A stretch of DNA of 64,000 nt from Formicincola oecophyllae (GCF_006542395.2 NZ_CP038231.1:62001-126000); one strand, 5' to 3'. Positions 35,708 to 45,433 are shown, counted from the first letter of the stretch. Numbers and translations: made by a program. Notes: generated from the letters alone by a model not told the origin.

Positions 35708-37309
35708 TCAGTGGCTGCGGGTGGGGCGCTCATGCTCCTTGCGGCGGTCAGGCGCTTTGCGCTCCCCCGGTTTTTTGTCGGGGTTAAAGGGGTTCTTGGG
35801 TGCCCTTGTCTGCAACCTGATGGGCACGCCTGGCAGATTGAAGGTTTCCCGCAGGCCATTGACCAGGTAACGCCTGTAGCTGTCTGGCAGCTGGTCAACA
35901 CGCGTGCCGAACAGCACGAAAGTGGGCGGGCGTGACTTGACCTGCGTCATGTAGCGCAGCTTTAGGCGGCGCCCATCCACCAAAGGTGGCTGGTGGTGCT
36001 CAAGCATTTCCTCAAACCAGCGGTTGAGGGCGCCTGTGCCCACACGGGCGTTCCACACCATGGCGGCGCGGCGCGCTGCGGGGATGATTTTGCCCACCCC
36101 AGCCCCCGTGAGGGCGGAGAACGTCACCACGGGAATGCCCTTCATTTGCGCCAGCGATGTTTCAAGGCGCATGTCAATGCGCTTGCGCGCCAAGGTGCGG
36201 TCCTCCACAGCGTCCCATTTGTTAAGGGCGATGATGCAGGCGCGGCCTTCGCGCTCCACCAAGCGGGCGAGCTGCAGGTCCTGTTCGTCCAGCCCGCGCG
36301 TGGCGTCAAGCACAAGCACCACGACCTCCGCCATTTTCATGGCCTCAATGGAAGCGGAGACGGACATGCGCTCCAGACCATCGTGAACGCGGGCGCGTTT
36401 GCGCATACCGGCTGTATCCACAATCACCACAGGGCCTTCAGGGTCATCCAGGGTAACGCTGATGGCGTCACGCGTCAGCCCCGCCTCTGGCCCCGTGATC
36501 ATGCGCTCCTCCCCCAGCAATGCGTTAAGGAGGGTGGATTTGCCAGCGTTAGGCCGCCCCACGATGGCCAGGCGCAGGGGGCCTGGGGGGCGTTCCTCAA
36601 TCACGGCTTCAGTTGGGGCTTCACTATCCTCAAGGTGGGCGGCGCCTTCCCCCGCTAGCGGCTGATGGGGTTCATCGCTGGGCGCGCCTTCAGCAGAGCC
36701 TGCGTCCACCGCCCCAGATGGCTTGGCCTCTGGGGGGAGGTGTTCAGCAATTTCCCCCATCAGGTGGGCGAGCCCTTCCCCATGTTCGGCTGAAACCGCC
36801 ACAGGCGTGCCAAGGCCCAGCCTGAAGGCGTCATAGGCGCCCTCAGTGCCGACTTTGCCCTCCGCCTTGTTGGCTACCAGGATGACGGGCACGTCCTGCT
36901 TGCGCAGCCATTGGGCGAAATGCTCGTCAGCGGGGGTGATGCCAGAGCGCGCGTCAATGCAGAACAGCACCACGTCAGCCCCGTCCACCCCTTGGGTGGA
37001 GGAGGCCGTCATGCGGCCAGCTAGGGTTTCAGGTTTTGATTCCTCAAGCCCAGCCGTGTCCACCAAGCGCACGCGGCGCCCGCGCAGCATGGCTTCACTC
37101 TCCTTGCGGTCACGGGTGACGCCTGGCTGGTCGGAGACGATGGCCTGCCGCCGCCCTACAAGGCGGTTGAACAGGGTGGATTTGCCAACATTGGGCCTGC
37201 CAGCCACCACAACGGTAGGCAGGCCACGCCCTGGCAGCGCCACACTGCTGAATGGCGAGCGTTGGGGGGTGGGGGGCCTTTTGCCCGAAGGCTTCTGCGT
37301 GTCAGCCAT
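35708..37309 (-). CDS. der: Ribosome biogenesis GTPase Der (EngA)
   Basis: Tandem-G-domain GTPase needed for 50S assembly. The first G domain starts at GRPNVGKST (~38) with DTAGLEE; the second starts at GRPNAGKST (~252) with DTAGMRKRARV and NKWD. A C-terminal KH-like domain ends in a basic tail. The acidic linker between the G domains (~185-245) is longer than in E. coli, giving 533 residues. The start overlaps the bamB stop by 8 bases. The transcribed order yfgM-bamB-der matches E. coli. Confidence 0.96.
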   Translation of the reverse strand: MADTQKPSGKRPPTPQRSPFSSVALPGRGLPTVVVAGRPNVGKSTLFNRLVGRRQAIVSDQPGVTRDRKESEAMLRGRRVRLVDTAGLEESKPETLAGRMTASSTQGVDGADVVLFCIDARSGITPADEHFAQWLRKQDVPVILVANKAEGKVGTEGAYDAFRLGLGTPVAVSAEHGEGLAHLMGEIAEHLPPEAKPSGAVDAGSAEGAPSDEPHQPLAGEGAAHLEDSEAPTEAVIEERPPGPLRLAIVGRPNAGKSTLLNALLGEERMITGPEAGLTRDAISVTLDDPEGPVVIVDTAGMRKRARVHDGLERMSVSASIEAMKMAEVVVLVLDATRGLDEQDLQLARLVEREGRACIIALNKWDAVEDRTLARKRIDMRLETSLAQMKGIPVVTFSALTGAGVGKIIPAARRAAMVWNARVGTGALNRWFEEMLEHHQPPLVDGRRLKLRYMTQVKSRPPTFVLFGTRVDQLPDSYRRYLVNGLRETFNLPGVPIRLQTRAPKNPFNPDKKPGERKAPDRRKEHERPTRSH

Positions 37310-38765
37310 AAGCGTGCAGCACTCCGTCTTGCGTTACGGCCAGCACCCTGCCATCGCAGGCAATGGGGGCCACCTGGCACGGTGATGATGTTTGGCCCAT
37401 GTGGATGAGCTTACCTGAAAGGGCATCCACAACAGCCATGCCGTATTTAGGCACGGACGAGAAGCAGACAAGCTTACTGCCCGCCAGGACAGGGCCAACC
37501 CATTCAATGGCGCCACGCTGCTTCTTGGCATTCTTGAAGCGCGGTAGTTGGCGCACCCACTTCACATGGCCCGACATGCGGTGCACACAGGCCAGCTGCT
37601 GGTCCAATGAAACCAGATACAGCCAGTCACCGCACACGCAAAGCATATTCTGCCCGCTGACCTCACGTTCCCACAGCCTGCGGCCAGAGCGCACGTCAAT
37701 GGCCACAAGCACTTTCAGCATGGAAATGGCGTAAGCCGTGCGCCCCATAATGACGGGGGCGCCACGCACGCAGGCGAAATCCAGCCGCGCGCCGCGCCCA
37801 TTGCCACCGCTGAGGTTGTCGCTCCAGATCATTTCGCCCGTGGTGTCGCGCAGCGCCACCAGCTCACCACTGCCGAAGCCGGCCAGAACAACGCCTGGCA
37901 CCATGGCTGGCGCCGCCTCCCCAAAAATGACGGTGCCCACGTCAGGCGCCTGGTGGGTCCAAAGCTGGCGGCCTGACTTAGCGTCAAGGACATAGAGGCG
38001 TTCGTCAATGGTGATAAAAGCCATCATGCCATTGCTGATGGTGGGGGCTGAACGCCCTGGCGTTTTGGTAGGGACAACCCATTTGGGCTTGCCTGTGGCG
38101 GCGTCCACGGCCAGGGCGGTTGCCACGCCGTCAACGATGTAGAGGGTGTCGCCATCCAGCGCCACACCACCGCCGATGTTGGTGGAGGGCAGATGCTTGC
38201 CAGGCTGGCGGTGCCACAGCTCATGCATGTTGGGCCATGTCCAGGCGCGCACCACCCCTTGGGCGTCTGTGGTGAAAATGCGCCCCTGGCCAATAACGGG
38301 CGGCGATTGGATGGCGCCACGGTTGTTGGGGATCATCAGCACCATGGCCAGCAAGTCAAAGGGGTTGCTGCCAGCGCCGATGCTGTGTGACCACAGTTCC
38401 TTACCTGTGCCCGCCCATTCGCCATTGAAAGCGGTGTGGTCAGCCACGCGCCCGTCAAGCGTCCAGTCACGCAGGGGGGCTGGGGCTGGCAGGTTCACCA
38501 CCAAGGGTGGCTCCCCCTTGGGCAGGGGGGTTGGCTGCAGCCCCTCCCCTGTGGAGAGGATATCAATACGGTGCCCAGGCAAGGGCTGCTTTTTGTTGGC
38601 TGATTCAAAAATGCCGCAGCCAGCCAGGCTTTCCAGCGCGGCCGCAGCGCCAGCCGCTCCCAAAGTGCGCACAAGGCCCCGCACCAAGGCACGGCGGGAA
38701 GGGGCCTGCCAGGTGGCTGTGGCGACAGGGGGGCAGGGCTGGATGCGCTTGGCTGGTGCGCTCAT
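37302..38765 (-). CDS. bamB: BamB-like beta-propeller lipoprotein
   Basis: Outer-membrane lipoprotein of the BAM complex with a PQQ-like WD40 propeller. A signal with SRRALVRGL and a hydrophobic core leads to the lipobox LAGC (Cys ~50). Repeated blade motifs follow, such as ALAVDAATGKPKWV, YVLDAKSGRQLW and VAIDVRSGRRLWE. The 487 residues exceed E. coli BamB (392) because of inserts before the first blade. It overlaps der at its 3' end and the yfgM-like gene at its 5' end (ATGA), consistent with one operon. The twin-Arg signal hints at Tat export. Confidence 0.9.
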   Translation of the reverse strand: MSAPAKRIQPCPPVATATWQAPSRRALVRGLVRTLGAAGAAAALESLAGCGIFESANKKQPLPGHRIDILSTGEGLQPTPLPKGEPPLVVNLPAPAPLRDWTLDGRVADHTAFNGEWAGTGKELWSHSIGAGSNPFDLLAMVLMIPNNRGAIQSPPVIGQGRIFTTDAQGVVRAWTWPNMHELWHRQPGKHLPSTNIGGGVALDGDTLYIVDGVATALAVDAATGKPKWVVPTKTPGRSAPTISNGMMAFITIDERLYVLDAKSGRQLWTHQAPDVGTVIFGEAAPAMVPGVVLAGFGSGELVALRDTTGEMIWSDNLSGGNGRGARLDFACVRGAPVIMGRTAYAISMLKVLVAIDVRSGRRLWEREVSGQNMLCVCGDWLYLVSLDQQLACVHRMSGHVKWVRQLPRFKNAKKQRGAIEWVGPVLAGSKLVCFSSVPKYGMAVVDALSGKLIHMGQTSSPCQVAPIACDGRVLAVTQDGVLHAYG

Positions 38766-39673
38766 CGGGCAGGGCCTTGGGTTGGTTTGATTGCTGGGGG
38801 AAGGGGACTGGCAGGACTTAGGGCGGCAGGTTGGCCAACATCCCCTGCGCTCCCTGCGCTTTCAACGGTTTCGTTTTCAAGGATGTTCAGCAGGAAGCCA
38901 GCCCGTTCACGCAGGGCAGCGCTTGTGGTGGCAGCTGAAGCCACGTCAGCTAAAAGGCGCCTGGCCTCCAAATGCTGGTCAGGCGTGGTGCCGGGGCCAA
39001 GGTCGACCGCAGCCAATCCTTCACGCCCCAGCGCTGCGAAGGCGCCCCCTTTCTGGATGAGGGCATCATAACCGCGGCGCAGTTCTGCAGGCGTGGCTGG
39101 CGCGGCACCTGGGCGGGTTGGCAGGCCGTGGGCGGAGCCGTCAAGCAGCAGCCACGCAGCCAGACCGCGCAAGGCCTCATTGGCGTTGACATCGCGCGCC
39201 ACCATGCGCCATAGCCCCATGGCCCCTACCCCATCCCCATTCTGAGCTTTGAGAGTAGCTAAGTGCATGGCGGCGTAATCACGGATGCCGTCTGGCACAG
39301 CATCACCCGCCTGGGGGGCGGCCAAACCCGCCAGGATGGCGGTGGCTTGGTCAAGCTTGGCTTGCTGCTGGCCAGCATCCAGGCTACCTGAAACGGCCCC
39401 ATCCTGCCCGGCAGTCTGGGCTTCCCTGCTATCAGCGACAGCGGCCAAAAGCCCTTCAGCCTGGAAGAAACGGTCAGAGGCCGCAAGGCGCGCCTGGTGG
39501 CTGTGGCTGCTGTGCCAAGTCCACCACCCACCAAAAGCTACGCCGGCCACCGTCAGCGCGCCAGCCAGCATAGCGCCCCAGAAGATTTTCCTCTGCAGCG
39601 GTTGTTCGCTTTTCAGTTCCCGGTCAAGGATCTTGATTTCCTGGTTCAGGGGTTCGGCTGGGTTTTCAGGCAC
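38762..39673 (-). CDS. YfgM-like membrane-anchored tetratricopeptide protein
   Basis: Inner-membrane protein with a short cytosolic N-terminus containing acidic/basic helical sequence, one membrane segment at ~30-50 and a periplasmic helical region with TPR-like character. In E. coli YfgM binds the SecYEG-PpiD translocon and works with periplasmic chaperones. The assignment rests on the topology, the 303-residue size and the position immediately before bamB-der with an ATGA overlap; primary-sequence motifs are weak. The last ~30 residues are Pro/Ala-rich. Confidence 0.75.
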   Translation of the reverse strand: MPENPAEPLNQEIKILDRELKSEQPLQRKIFWGAMLAGALTVAGVAFGGWWTWHSSHSHQARLAASDRFFQAEGLLAAVADSREAQTAGQDGAVSGSLDAGQQQAKLDQATAILAGLAAPQAGDAVPDGIRDYAAMHLATLKAQNGDGVGAMGLWRMVARDVNANEALRGLAAWLLLDGSAHGLPTRPGAAPATPAELRRGYDALIQKGGAFAALGREGLAAVDLGPGTTPDQHLEARRLLADVASAATTSAALRERAGFLLNILENETVESAGSAGDVGQPAALSPASPLPPAIKPTQGPAR

Positions 39674-39755
39674 GTCCGGGCTCTCTCATAGCTCAGCTGG
39701 CGTTGGGCAGCTGCATGGCTGCGGGTGGGGCGGCAAGGGAGACCACCATAGTTCA

Positions 39756-41078
39756 TCAAGGCAGAAAACGCACCACGCTGCCCCTGTTGGGGGTACGCAA
39801 GGCGCCATCTTGCATGACGACCTGCCCCCGCACGATGGTGGCAATGGGGGCGCCGCGCACCACCATGCCATCATAAGGCGTCCAGCCAGCTGGGCTGGCG
39901 ATCCAGCTGTCCTCAATCCGCCAGGAGCGGCCCAGGTCAACCAAGGTGAAGTCAGCATCCTGCCCCAGCGCGATGCGCCCTTTGGTGGCCATGCCGTAAA
40001 GACGGGCTGGGCCAGTGGCCATCAGGTCGACCAGGCGCTGCATGGAAAGCCGGCCCATGTTGACGTGGTTCAGCATGACCGGCAGCAAGGTTTGCACCCC
40101 CGTCAGACCTGATGGGCACTCCAGCCAAGGCTTGTTCTTGAGGGCGGCCTCATGGGGGGCGTGGTCAGAGGAGACAACGTCAATCAACCCGCAGCGGATG
40201 GCCTTCCAAAGGGCCTCCGCATGGCGCTGGTCGCGCAGGGGCGGGTTGACCACAGCCCGACCGCCCAGGCGCTCATAGCATTCAGGCCCTGTGAGGGTGA
40301 GGTGGCTTGCCAGGACTTCCGTGCTGACAAGGGCGCGCTCACCAGCCAGGAAAGCGGTCTCCTCCTCAGTGGAGACATGAAGGATATGAACGGGTCGGCC
40401 CGTTTTGCGCGCCAGCGCCGCAATGCGCTTGGTGGCGCGCAGGGCGCATTCAGGGTCGCGCCACTGGGCGTGGCAGCCATAGGGCTGGCCTGGGTGGAAG
40501 TGACCTCTGCGCTCACGCAGGCGTTCCTCGTCTTCCGCATGGAAGGAGACGCGGCGGTGGCCAGAGCGCAGTACGGCCTCAATGCCGGCATCGTCAGCCA
40601 CCATCAGGGTACCTGTGGAGGAACCGGCGAACACCTTGACCCCGCATACCCCTGGCGCCTGCTCCAGCCGTGCCAGTTCAGGCGTGTTCTGGTGGGTGGC
40701 CCCCACATAGATGCCCACATCGACATGGGCAGTTTCCGCAATGCGCTGGCGCTGCCAGGCCAAGGTGGCGTCATCAACCACGGGGGGGTTGGTGTTGGGC
40801 ATCTCCAGCACGGTGGCGATGCCGCCCAGGGCTGCGGCCTCCGTTCCCGTGGCGATGGTCTCCGCCTCCTCCTTGCCAGGTTCGCGCAGGTGGACGTGGG
40901 CATCCACCAATCCTGGCAGGACGTGAAGGCCGTGAGCGTCAATGACTTCGTCCGCCTCGTCACGCACGCTGACATTGAGGTTGGCGATGCGCCCCCCCCT
41001 CAGCCCCAGCGATGTCTCCACCCGGCCCCATGGCAAGTAGACCAGGCCATTGCGGATGATAAGGTCATAGTGCGCCAT
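39756..41078 (-). CDS. pyrC: Dihydroorotase (class I PyrC)
   Basis: Amidohydrolase cyclising carbamoyl aspartate to dihydroorotate. Metal ligands in DAHVHLREPG (H61, H63), the carboxylated-lysine block VKVFAGSSTG (~147), the HAED and HILHVST histidines and the catalytic Asp in SSDHAPHE (~307) are all present, so it is likely active. The product has 440 residues. ATG 41078 has GAGGAAG 3-4 bases upstream. It lies in a long minus-strand run with aroE, coaE and dnaQ. Confidence 0.94.
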   Translation of the reverse strand: MAHYDLIIRNGLVYLPWGRVETSLGLRGGRIANLNVSVRDEADEVIDAHGLHVLPGLVDAHVHLREPGKEEAETIATGTEAAALGGIATVLEMPNTNPPVVDDATLAWQRQRIAETAHVDVGIYVGATHQNTPELARLEQAPGVCGVKVFAGSSTGTLMVADDAGIEAVLRSGHRRVSFHAEDEERLRERRGHFHPGQPYGCHAQWRDPECALRATKRIAALARKTGRPVHILHVSTEEETAFLAGERALVSTEVLASHLTLTGPECYERLGGRAVVNPPLRDQRHAEALWKAIRCGLIDVVSSDHAPHEAALKNKPWLECPSGLTGVQTLLPVMLNHVNMGRLSMQRLVDLMATGPARLYGMATKGRIALGQDADFTLVDLGRSWRIEDSWIASPAGWTPYDGMVVRGAPIATIVRGQVVMQDGALRTPNRGSVVRFLP

Positions 41079-41205
41079 GGCTTCCTCGTGCTCCTCACGC
41101 GATGTTGGGCGGTTTCCGGCACGTTAGGCGCCGGTGGAATGTCATGCTTTCAGGACATAAAGCCTCCCGCCCCACAAGGCCAGCCGCTTCACCCACCGCC
41201 GTGGT

Positions 41206-42225
41206 TCACCAGGGGTGGTTTGCCAGCGGTCCGCCAGGGGAGCTGTTCTGTGCCAGCAGCGCCAGCGCAGCCTCCACTGCATGCTCTGGGGTGATGTCGC
41301 TAACAAGCCCCGCCCCCTCCGCCCCAGGCGCGCACAATGCTGCCGCGCAAAGGCCCTGGGGGGCGTACTGGCTGGCGCAGCTGGGCCCAAACAGGCCAAG
41401 CGTTGGCGTGCCAGCTGCAGCCGCCAGGTGCATCAGTCCTGAATCAGGCCCCACATAAAGCCCACAGCGGTGCAGCGCGGCAGCGGTTGTCGTCAGGGCC
41501 ACCTCAGCGCAGGGGAAAAGCAGCGCCCCTGGCAGGAGGGCGCGCAGGGGGGCAGCCAACACACGCTCACGCTGGCCTGGGCCGTGGAACAGCACGGGGC
41601 GCCACACCAGCCTGCCCTCGGCGCCAGAACGCTGGTTGAGGAGGCGCAGGAAGCGTTCCATCCAGGGGGCAGGCCACACTTTGTTTTCGGTTCCCGCTGT
41701 GGGGCCAAGGCCCAGCCACGCCTCCCCTGGGGGCAGCGTGGGCAGCAGGCCTGCCGCTGCCACCCCATCCCCGCTTGACCAATGTACCGCTGGCAATATT
41801 CCCAAAGGTAGCCCCAAGTCAGCCAATTGCTGGTGAATGCGCAACCCACCACGCCGCCCACCGCGCAAACTGTGGCGGTGGCGCGCCTTCAAAAACCACG
41901 GCAGGAGGGAGGAGCGCAGGTCAACCACCCCATGCCAGGCTGTGTGGCGCGTGGCCTGCCATAAATGCAGCCAGTGCCGTTTGCGCGGCTGCTTGCTGAA
42001 AGGCAGAACCGCCTCCACAAAGGGGGTGTGGGCGAACAGCGCCGCCTGGGCTGGTCCGCAGGCCACGGTGAAGCGCGCCTGCGGCCACGCCTTGGCCAAA
42101 CCTGCTAACGCCGCTGTGGACATCACAACGTCGCCAAGACGGTGACCTGTGATGAACAGAACAGATTTGGTGGCAGTGCCTTGCCCCACGCCCTTTTGGC
42201 CAAAAGCTGGCGCGGCTGCTTTCAT
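41206..42225 (-). CDS. Glycosyltransferase family 9 (heptosyltransferase-like)
   Basis: GT-B fold transferase resembling ADP-heptose:LPS heptosyltransferases. GHRLGDVVMSTAAL opens the protein (family GxxLGDxl motif), and GPDSGLMHLAAAAGTPTLGLFGP at the C-terminus carries the family nucleotide-binding block (two parts, ~275-300). ATG 42225 shares one base with the dnaQ stop (TAATG), implying coupling. The product has 339 residues. The donor and acceptor are unknown; LPS core assembly is the best guess. No other LPS glycosyltransferase is adjacent. Confidence 0.82.
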   Translation of the reverse strand: MKAAAPAFGQKGVGQGTATKSVLFITGHRLGDVVMSTAALAGLAKAWPQARFTVACGPAQAALFAHTPFVEAVLPFSKQPRKRHWLHLWQATRHTAWHGVVDLRSSLLPWFLKARHRHSLRGGRRGGLRIHQQLADLGLPLGILPAVHWSSGDGVAAAGLLPTLPPGEAWLGLGPTAGTENKVWPAPWMERFLRLLNQRSGAEGRLVWRPVLFHGPGQRERVLAAPLRALLPGALLFPCAEVALTTTAAALHRCGLYVGPDSGLMHLAAAAGTPTLGLFGPSCASQYAPQGLCAAALCAPGAEGAGLVSDITPEHAVEAALALLAQNSSPGGPLANHPW

Positions 42226-42929
42226 TAAGCGCGGCGCCACAAAGGGTCTGTGACGCTTTCCAAAAAGGCCTCATGCCGGGCCTTGTCAGCCTCTGGCACA
42301 GCCCATGTGCGGGCTTGGCGGCCAGCGTAACGCCCAGGTTCGGGGCGCAGGCTGCGCGCCAGGGGGCTGGCTATCCCTGCTCCCTCCCCCCCCAGGCCAA
42401 GGCCACGTTGGCGCCCGCCTTGTAGTTCCACATAGACTTGGGCCAGAAGCTGGCAGTCTAGCAACGCGTTGTGGGTGGTGCGCGCTGAAAGGTCGATGCC
42501 AAAGCGCCGGCAGAGGGCGTCCAGGTTCACAGGCCCTGTGTAGCGGCTTTTGGCGATGGCCAGTGTGTCCACAGCGCGGCTTGCATAATCATAGGGCCGC
42601 ATACCACAGCGTGTCAGCTCGGCATTGATGAACTTGAAATCGAAGCTCGCATTGTGCGCGATGAGCTTGGCATCGCCTACGAAATCCACAAAGCTTTGCG
42701 CGATGTCGGCAAACAAGGGCTTGCCGCGCACATCCTCTGTGCGGAAGCCGTGAATGCGGGTGGATTCCGCCGGAACGTCACGTTCAGGGTCGATCACCAC
42801 ATGAAACGTGGCCCCTTCCAGGGGCATGTCGTCTTCATTGAGCTTGAGCGCCGCAATCTCAATAACGCGGTCGCCGTCATCAGGGTCGAAGCCTGTCGTC
42901 TCAGTATCGAAGATGATGCCACCAGCCAT
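42225..42929 (-). CDS. dnaQ: DNA polymerase III epsilon subunit (3'-5' exonuclease)
   Basis: Proofreading exonuclease of the replicative polymerase. The DEDDh residues are visible: FDTETTG (~7-13), HNASFDFKF (~90) and HNALLDCQ (~150). ATG 42929 has AGGGGG 7 bases upstream and gives 234 residues; the longer frame overlaps coaE without family-like sequence. The C-terminal ~55 residues could bind the polymerase. The transcribed order aroE-coaE-dnaQ is conserved in alphaproteobacteria. Confidence 0.93.
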   Translation of the reverse strand: MAGGIIFDTETTGFDPDDGDRVIEIAALKLNEDDMPLEGATFHVVIDPERDVPAESTRIHGFRTEDVRGKPLFADIAQSFVDFVGDAKLIAHNASFDFKFINAELTRCGMRPYDYASRAVDTLAIAKSRYTGPVNLDALCRRFGIDLSARTTHNALLDCQLLAQVYVELQGGRQRGLGLGGEGAGIASPLARSLRPEPGRYAGRQARTWAVPEADKARHEAFLESVTDPLWRRA

Positions 42930-42940
42930 GGTCAGCCCCC

Positions 42941-43615
42941 TTAGTTGCAAAGCCCGTTCATGAAAGCTTCCAGCTGGCTGCCAGCATGGGCAACGCTGCC
43001 CCCTGTGTCCACCACCCAATTGGCGCGGGCGCGGGCTTCGGCCGGGCTGGTTTGGCGCGCCATCAGAGCGCGGGCCTGGTCAACGGCCATGCCCCCTTGG
43101 GCAGCGCGCTGGGCCAGGCGCGCCAGGCGCACATCCAAGGGTGCGTCAGCCACCATCACGCCGTCACAGTCCTTGTCGGCGCCCGTTTCCCACAAAAGGG
43201 GTATGTCCAGGACGCACAGCTTAGCGCCCTGCCCAACGCAGCGCTTGATGAAGCGCCGCCGCGCTTGGGCGACCAGGGGGTGGAAGATCCCTTCCAGCTG
43301 GGGCAGCATTTCCGGATGCGCCTTGAGGTGGGCGCGGAGCAACGCCATGTCCACCCCGCCCCCAGGCGCCATTACAGCAGGCAAGATCCTGGCCACGCCC
43401 AAAGCACCTGGCTGGCCTGGGGTGCGCAGCGCCCTGACGGTGGCGTCAGCATCGAACACAGGCACATGGCGGGCCTTGAACCAGGCCGCCAGAGTGCTTT
43501 TTCCAGCCGCCATGGCGCCTGTCAGCCCCAGCACCAAAGTGCCTGCATGATGGTTGGCCAGGCTTCCCTGCTGCGCTGGGGTGGCTTTGGCCCGTTCGTT
43601 CAGGGCTTGGGGCAT
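42941..43615 (-). CDS. coaE: Dephospho-CoA kinase
   Basis: Final step of coenzyme A synthesis, phosphorylating the ribose 3'-OH. The P-loop GLTGAMAAGKST is at ~29-40, with VPVFDADATVR, HPLVA and VLDIPLLWETG family blocks. The product has 224 residues with a ~24-residue N-terminal extension. It starts 2 bases after the aroE stop and ends 11 bases before dnaQ, so an operon is likely. Confidence 0.93.
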   Translation of the reverse strand: MPQALNERAKATPAQQGSLANHHAGTLVLGLTGAMAAGKSTLAAWFKARHVPVFDADATVRALRTPGQPGALGVARILPAVMAPGGGVDMALLRAHLKAHPEMLPQLEGIFHPLVAQARRRFIKRCVGQGAKLCVLDIPLLWETGADKDCDGVMVADAPLDVRLARLAQRAAQGGMAVDQARALMARQTSPAEARARANWVVDTGGSVAHAGSQLEAFMNGLCN

Positions 43616-43617
43616 TT

Positions 43618-44529
43618 TCAGTCCCTGTGACCTTCAAGGCTCTCCAGCAGGAGGGCGCGCGTGGTGGCGTCTACTTCAGGGCGTTGGCCAAACCAGCGCT
43701 CAAACCCTGGCACGGCCTGCTCCATCAACATGCCAAGGCCATCCACGGTTTTGAGGCCGCGCGCCAGCGCCGCTTGCAGCAGCGGAGTCTGCAACGGCGT
43801 GTAGACGATGTCAGCCACCACCATGTTAGCTGGTGCTACCGCCAGCGCGCCCGCCCAGTCTGGCTGGGCGCCGGGCTTCATGCCAAGTGAGGTGGCCTGA
43901 ACCAGAACGCGCACAGGCCTGACCCCCTCCCCAGAAAGGCAGCCTGGCCAGGCGTCCCAGGGCACTACCTGGCCACCGCCCACGCCGCCACGCGTAACAG
44001 GGGCCACCAGCTGCTGGGCGCGTTCAAGCGTGCGGTTGCTGACGAGCACATCAAGCCCTTGTTCCAGAAGGGCAGCCGTGATGGCGCGCGCTGCCCCCCC
44101 TGCCCCCAGCACCAGAACGCGCTCGCCGGGGCGCAGCCAAACGCCATGGCGTTCCAGGCTGGCCAGGAAGCCCTCCCCATCAGTGCTGTCGCCCAGGATG
44201 CGCAGCGCGCCATTGTCCCCACGCGTGAATTGCAGTGTGTTCACAGCCCCTGCGCGCCGCGCAACGGGGGTGAGGTCATCACAAAGGGCGCAGGCGGCCT
44301 CCTTGTAGGGGATGGTGACATTGGCCCCTTGGAATCCAGCCTGGGCCAAACCGCGCACGGCTTCCTCAAACCCGGCCGGGTGTGCCACAGGCAAAGGCAC
44401 ATAGGCCCCGTTTACACCCAGCTGCCGCAGCCAGAACTGATGGAGGAGGGGGGAGCGCGAATGCGTCACACTCCCCCCCATGACGCCGGCCAGCTTGGTG
44501 GTGGCGTTTATGGAAAACGGTTTGGCCAT
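43618..44529 (-). CDS. aroE: Shikimate dehydrogenase (NADP+)
   Basis: Reduces 3-dehydroshikimate to shikimate. The substrate site SHSRSP (~22-27), the catalytic Lys in NVTIPYKE (~74), the STDGEGF block (~115) and the nucleotide loop GAGGAARA (~145) are present. ATG 44529 follows an in-frame TTG (44532); from the ATG the product is 303 residues, slightly long for the family. It is followed directly by coaE and preceded by the N-formylglutamate amidohydrolase-like gene. Confidence 0.94.
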   Translation of the reverse strand: MAKPFSINATTKLAGVMGGSVTHSRSPLLHQFWLRQLGVNGAYVPLPVAHPAGFEEAVRGLAQAGFQGANVTIPYKEAACALCDDLTPVARRAGAVNTLQFTRGDNGALRILGDSTDGEGFLASLERHGVWLRPGERVLVLGAGGAARAITAALLEQGLDVLVSNRTLERAQQLVAPVTRGGVGGGQVVPWDAWPGCLSGEGVRPVRVLVQATSLGMKPGAQPDWAGALAVAPANMVVADIVYTPLQTPLLQAALARGLKTVDGLGMLMEQAVPGFERWFGQRPEVDATTRALLLESLEGHRD

Positions 44530-44545
44530 CAATCAGGCCCTCCCT

Positions 44546-45433
44546 TCATGGCTCATGGTGGGTGGCGTTTGGTGTGGGGTGCTCTGAGCAGGCCCCTTGG
44601 TCAAGGGCGCGCTCTGCCAGGAAACGGGGCAGCGCCTCAGCCAGCATGTCCGCCCAGAACGCCTGGCCGGCCTGACCAGCCAGCAAATCTTGGCGCAGCT
44701 CGATTTCCAGCGCGGGCAGCTGGCGCTGGGCTGCGTGGTGGATGGTCGTGAACTCGCTTTCAGGTGAAAGGGCGTAAGGCTGGTTGCTGCCCACCACCAG
44801 CGGCGCACCATCCATGGCCTGTTTTCCTGCCAGCAGGGCCGCCATCGTCTGGGCGCTCTGGGGGTCGTGGTGGTGGAGAAGCCCAAGGTGCCAAGGGCGC
44901 TTGAAGCCATCCATCTCAGGGGTGAAGCTGTGGAGCGAGACGAACAAGGTGGGGCGCCCCTGGCGTGCGCGCCCTTCCAGACAGTGCGCGATGGCTTCAT
45001 GGTAAGGGTGGTAGATGGCGTCCAGGCGGGCTTGGCGTTGCGCTGAGCTCAAGGCCTGGTTGGCTGGCACGGCTGTGTGGTCGCTGACAGGCGCCATCAA
45101 AGTGGCGTGGTGGGGGGCGCGGTTACAGTCCACTACAAGGCGCGAATAGTTCTGCAGCAACAAAGCGCAGCCAAGGCGCCCCTGCAGGCGCCTGGCCACG
45201 GCGGCAATGCCGATGTCCCAAGCGATATGGCGCCCCCTGTCCTGTTCAGACAGGCCCATGGTGCCGAGCTTTTCAGGGATGGCGCGCCCGCCATGATCAC
45301 ACACCAGGACGATGTCTGTGGGGCGCGTCTCTGGCCAATGGGTGAAGGGGGTAGGGTCGCGCTCCGTCAGCAGGGGTTGGTGGCCCTGCTGGGGCGTTGG
45401 TGTGGCCAGAGGGCTTGTCACAGCTTGGGTCAT
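44546..45433 (-). CDS. N-formylglutamate amidohydrolase family protein
   Basis: Predicted zinc amidohydrolase (FGase/HutG2-like), which in other species releases glutamate from N-formylglutamate in histidine breakdown. Family blocks: CDHGGRAIPE (~45), HIAWDIG (~69), NYSRLVVDCNR (~95), SLHSFTP (~166) and ALEIELRQDL (~241). The product has 295 residues. The start overlaps the upstream tlpA-like gene (ATGA). No hut genes are in the window, so the substrate may differ. Confidence 0.85.
   Translation of the reverse strand: MTQAVTSPLATPTPQQGHQPLLTERDPTPFTHWPETRPTDIVLVCDHGGRAIPEKLGTMGLSEQDRGRHIAWDIGIAAVARRLQGRLGCALLLQNYSRLVVDCNRAPHHATLMAPVSDHTAVPANQALSSAQRQARLDAIYHPYHEAIAHCLEGRARQGRPTLFVSLHSFTPEMDGFKRPWHLGLLHHHDPQSAQTMAALLAGKQAMDGAPLVVGSNQPYALSPESEFTTIHHAAQRQLPALEIELRQDLLAGQAGQAFWADMLAEALPRFLAERALDQGACSEHPTPNATHHEP

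Noticed and set aside
40152-41294. 380-codon plus-strand open frame
   Set aside because: Antisense shadow of pyrC.
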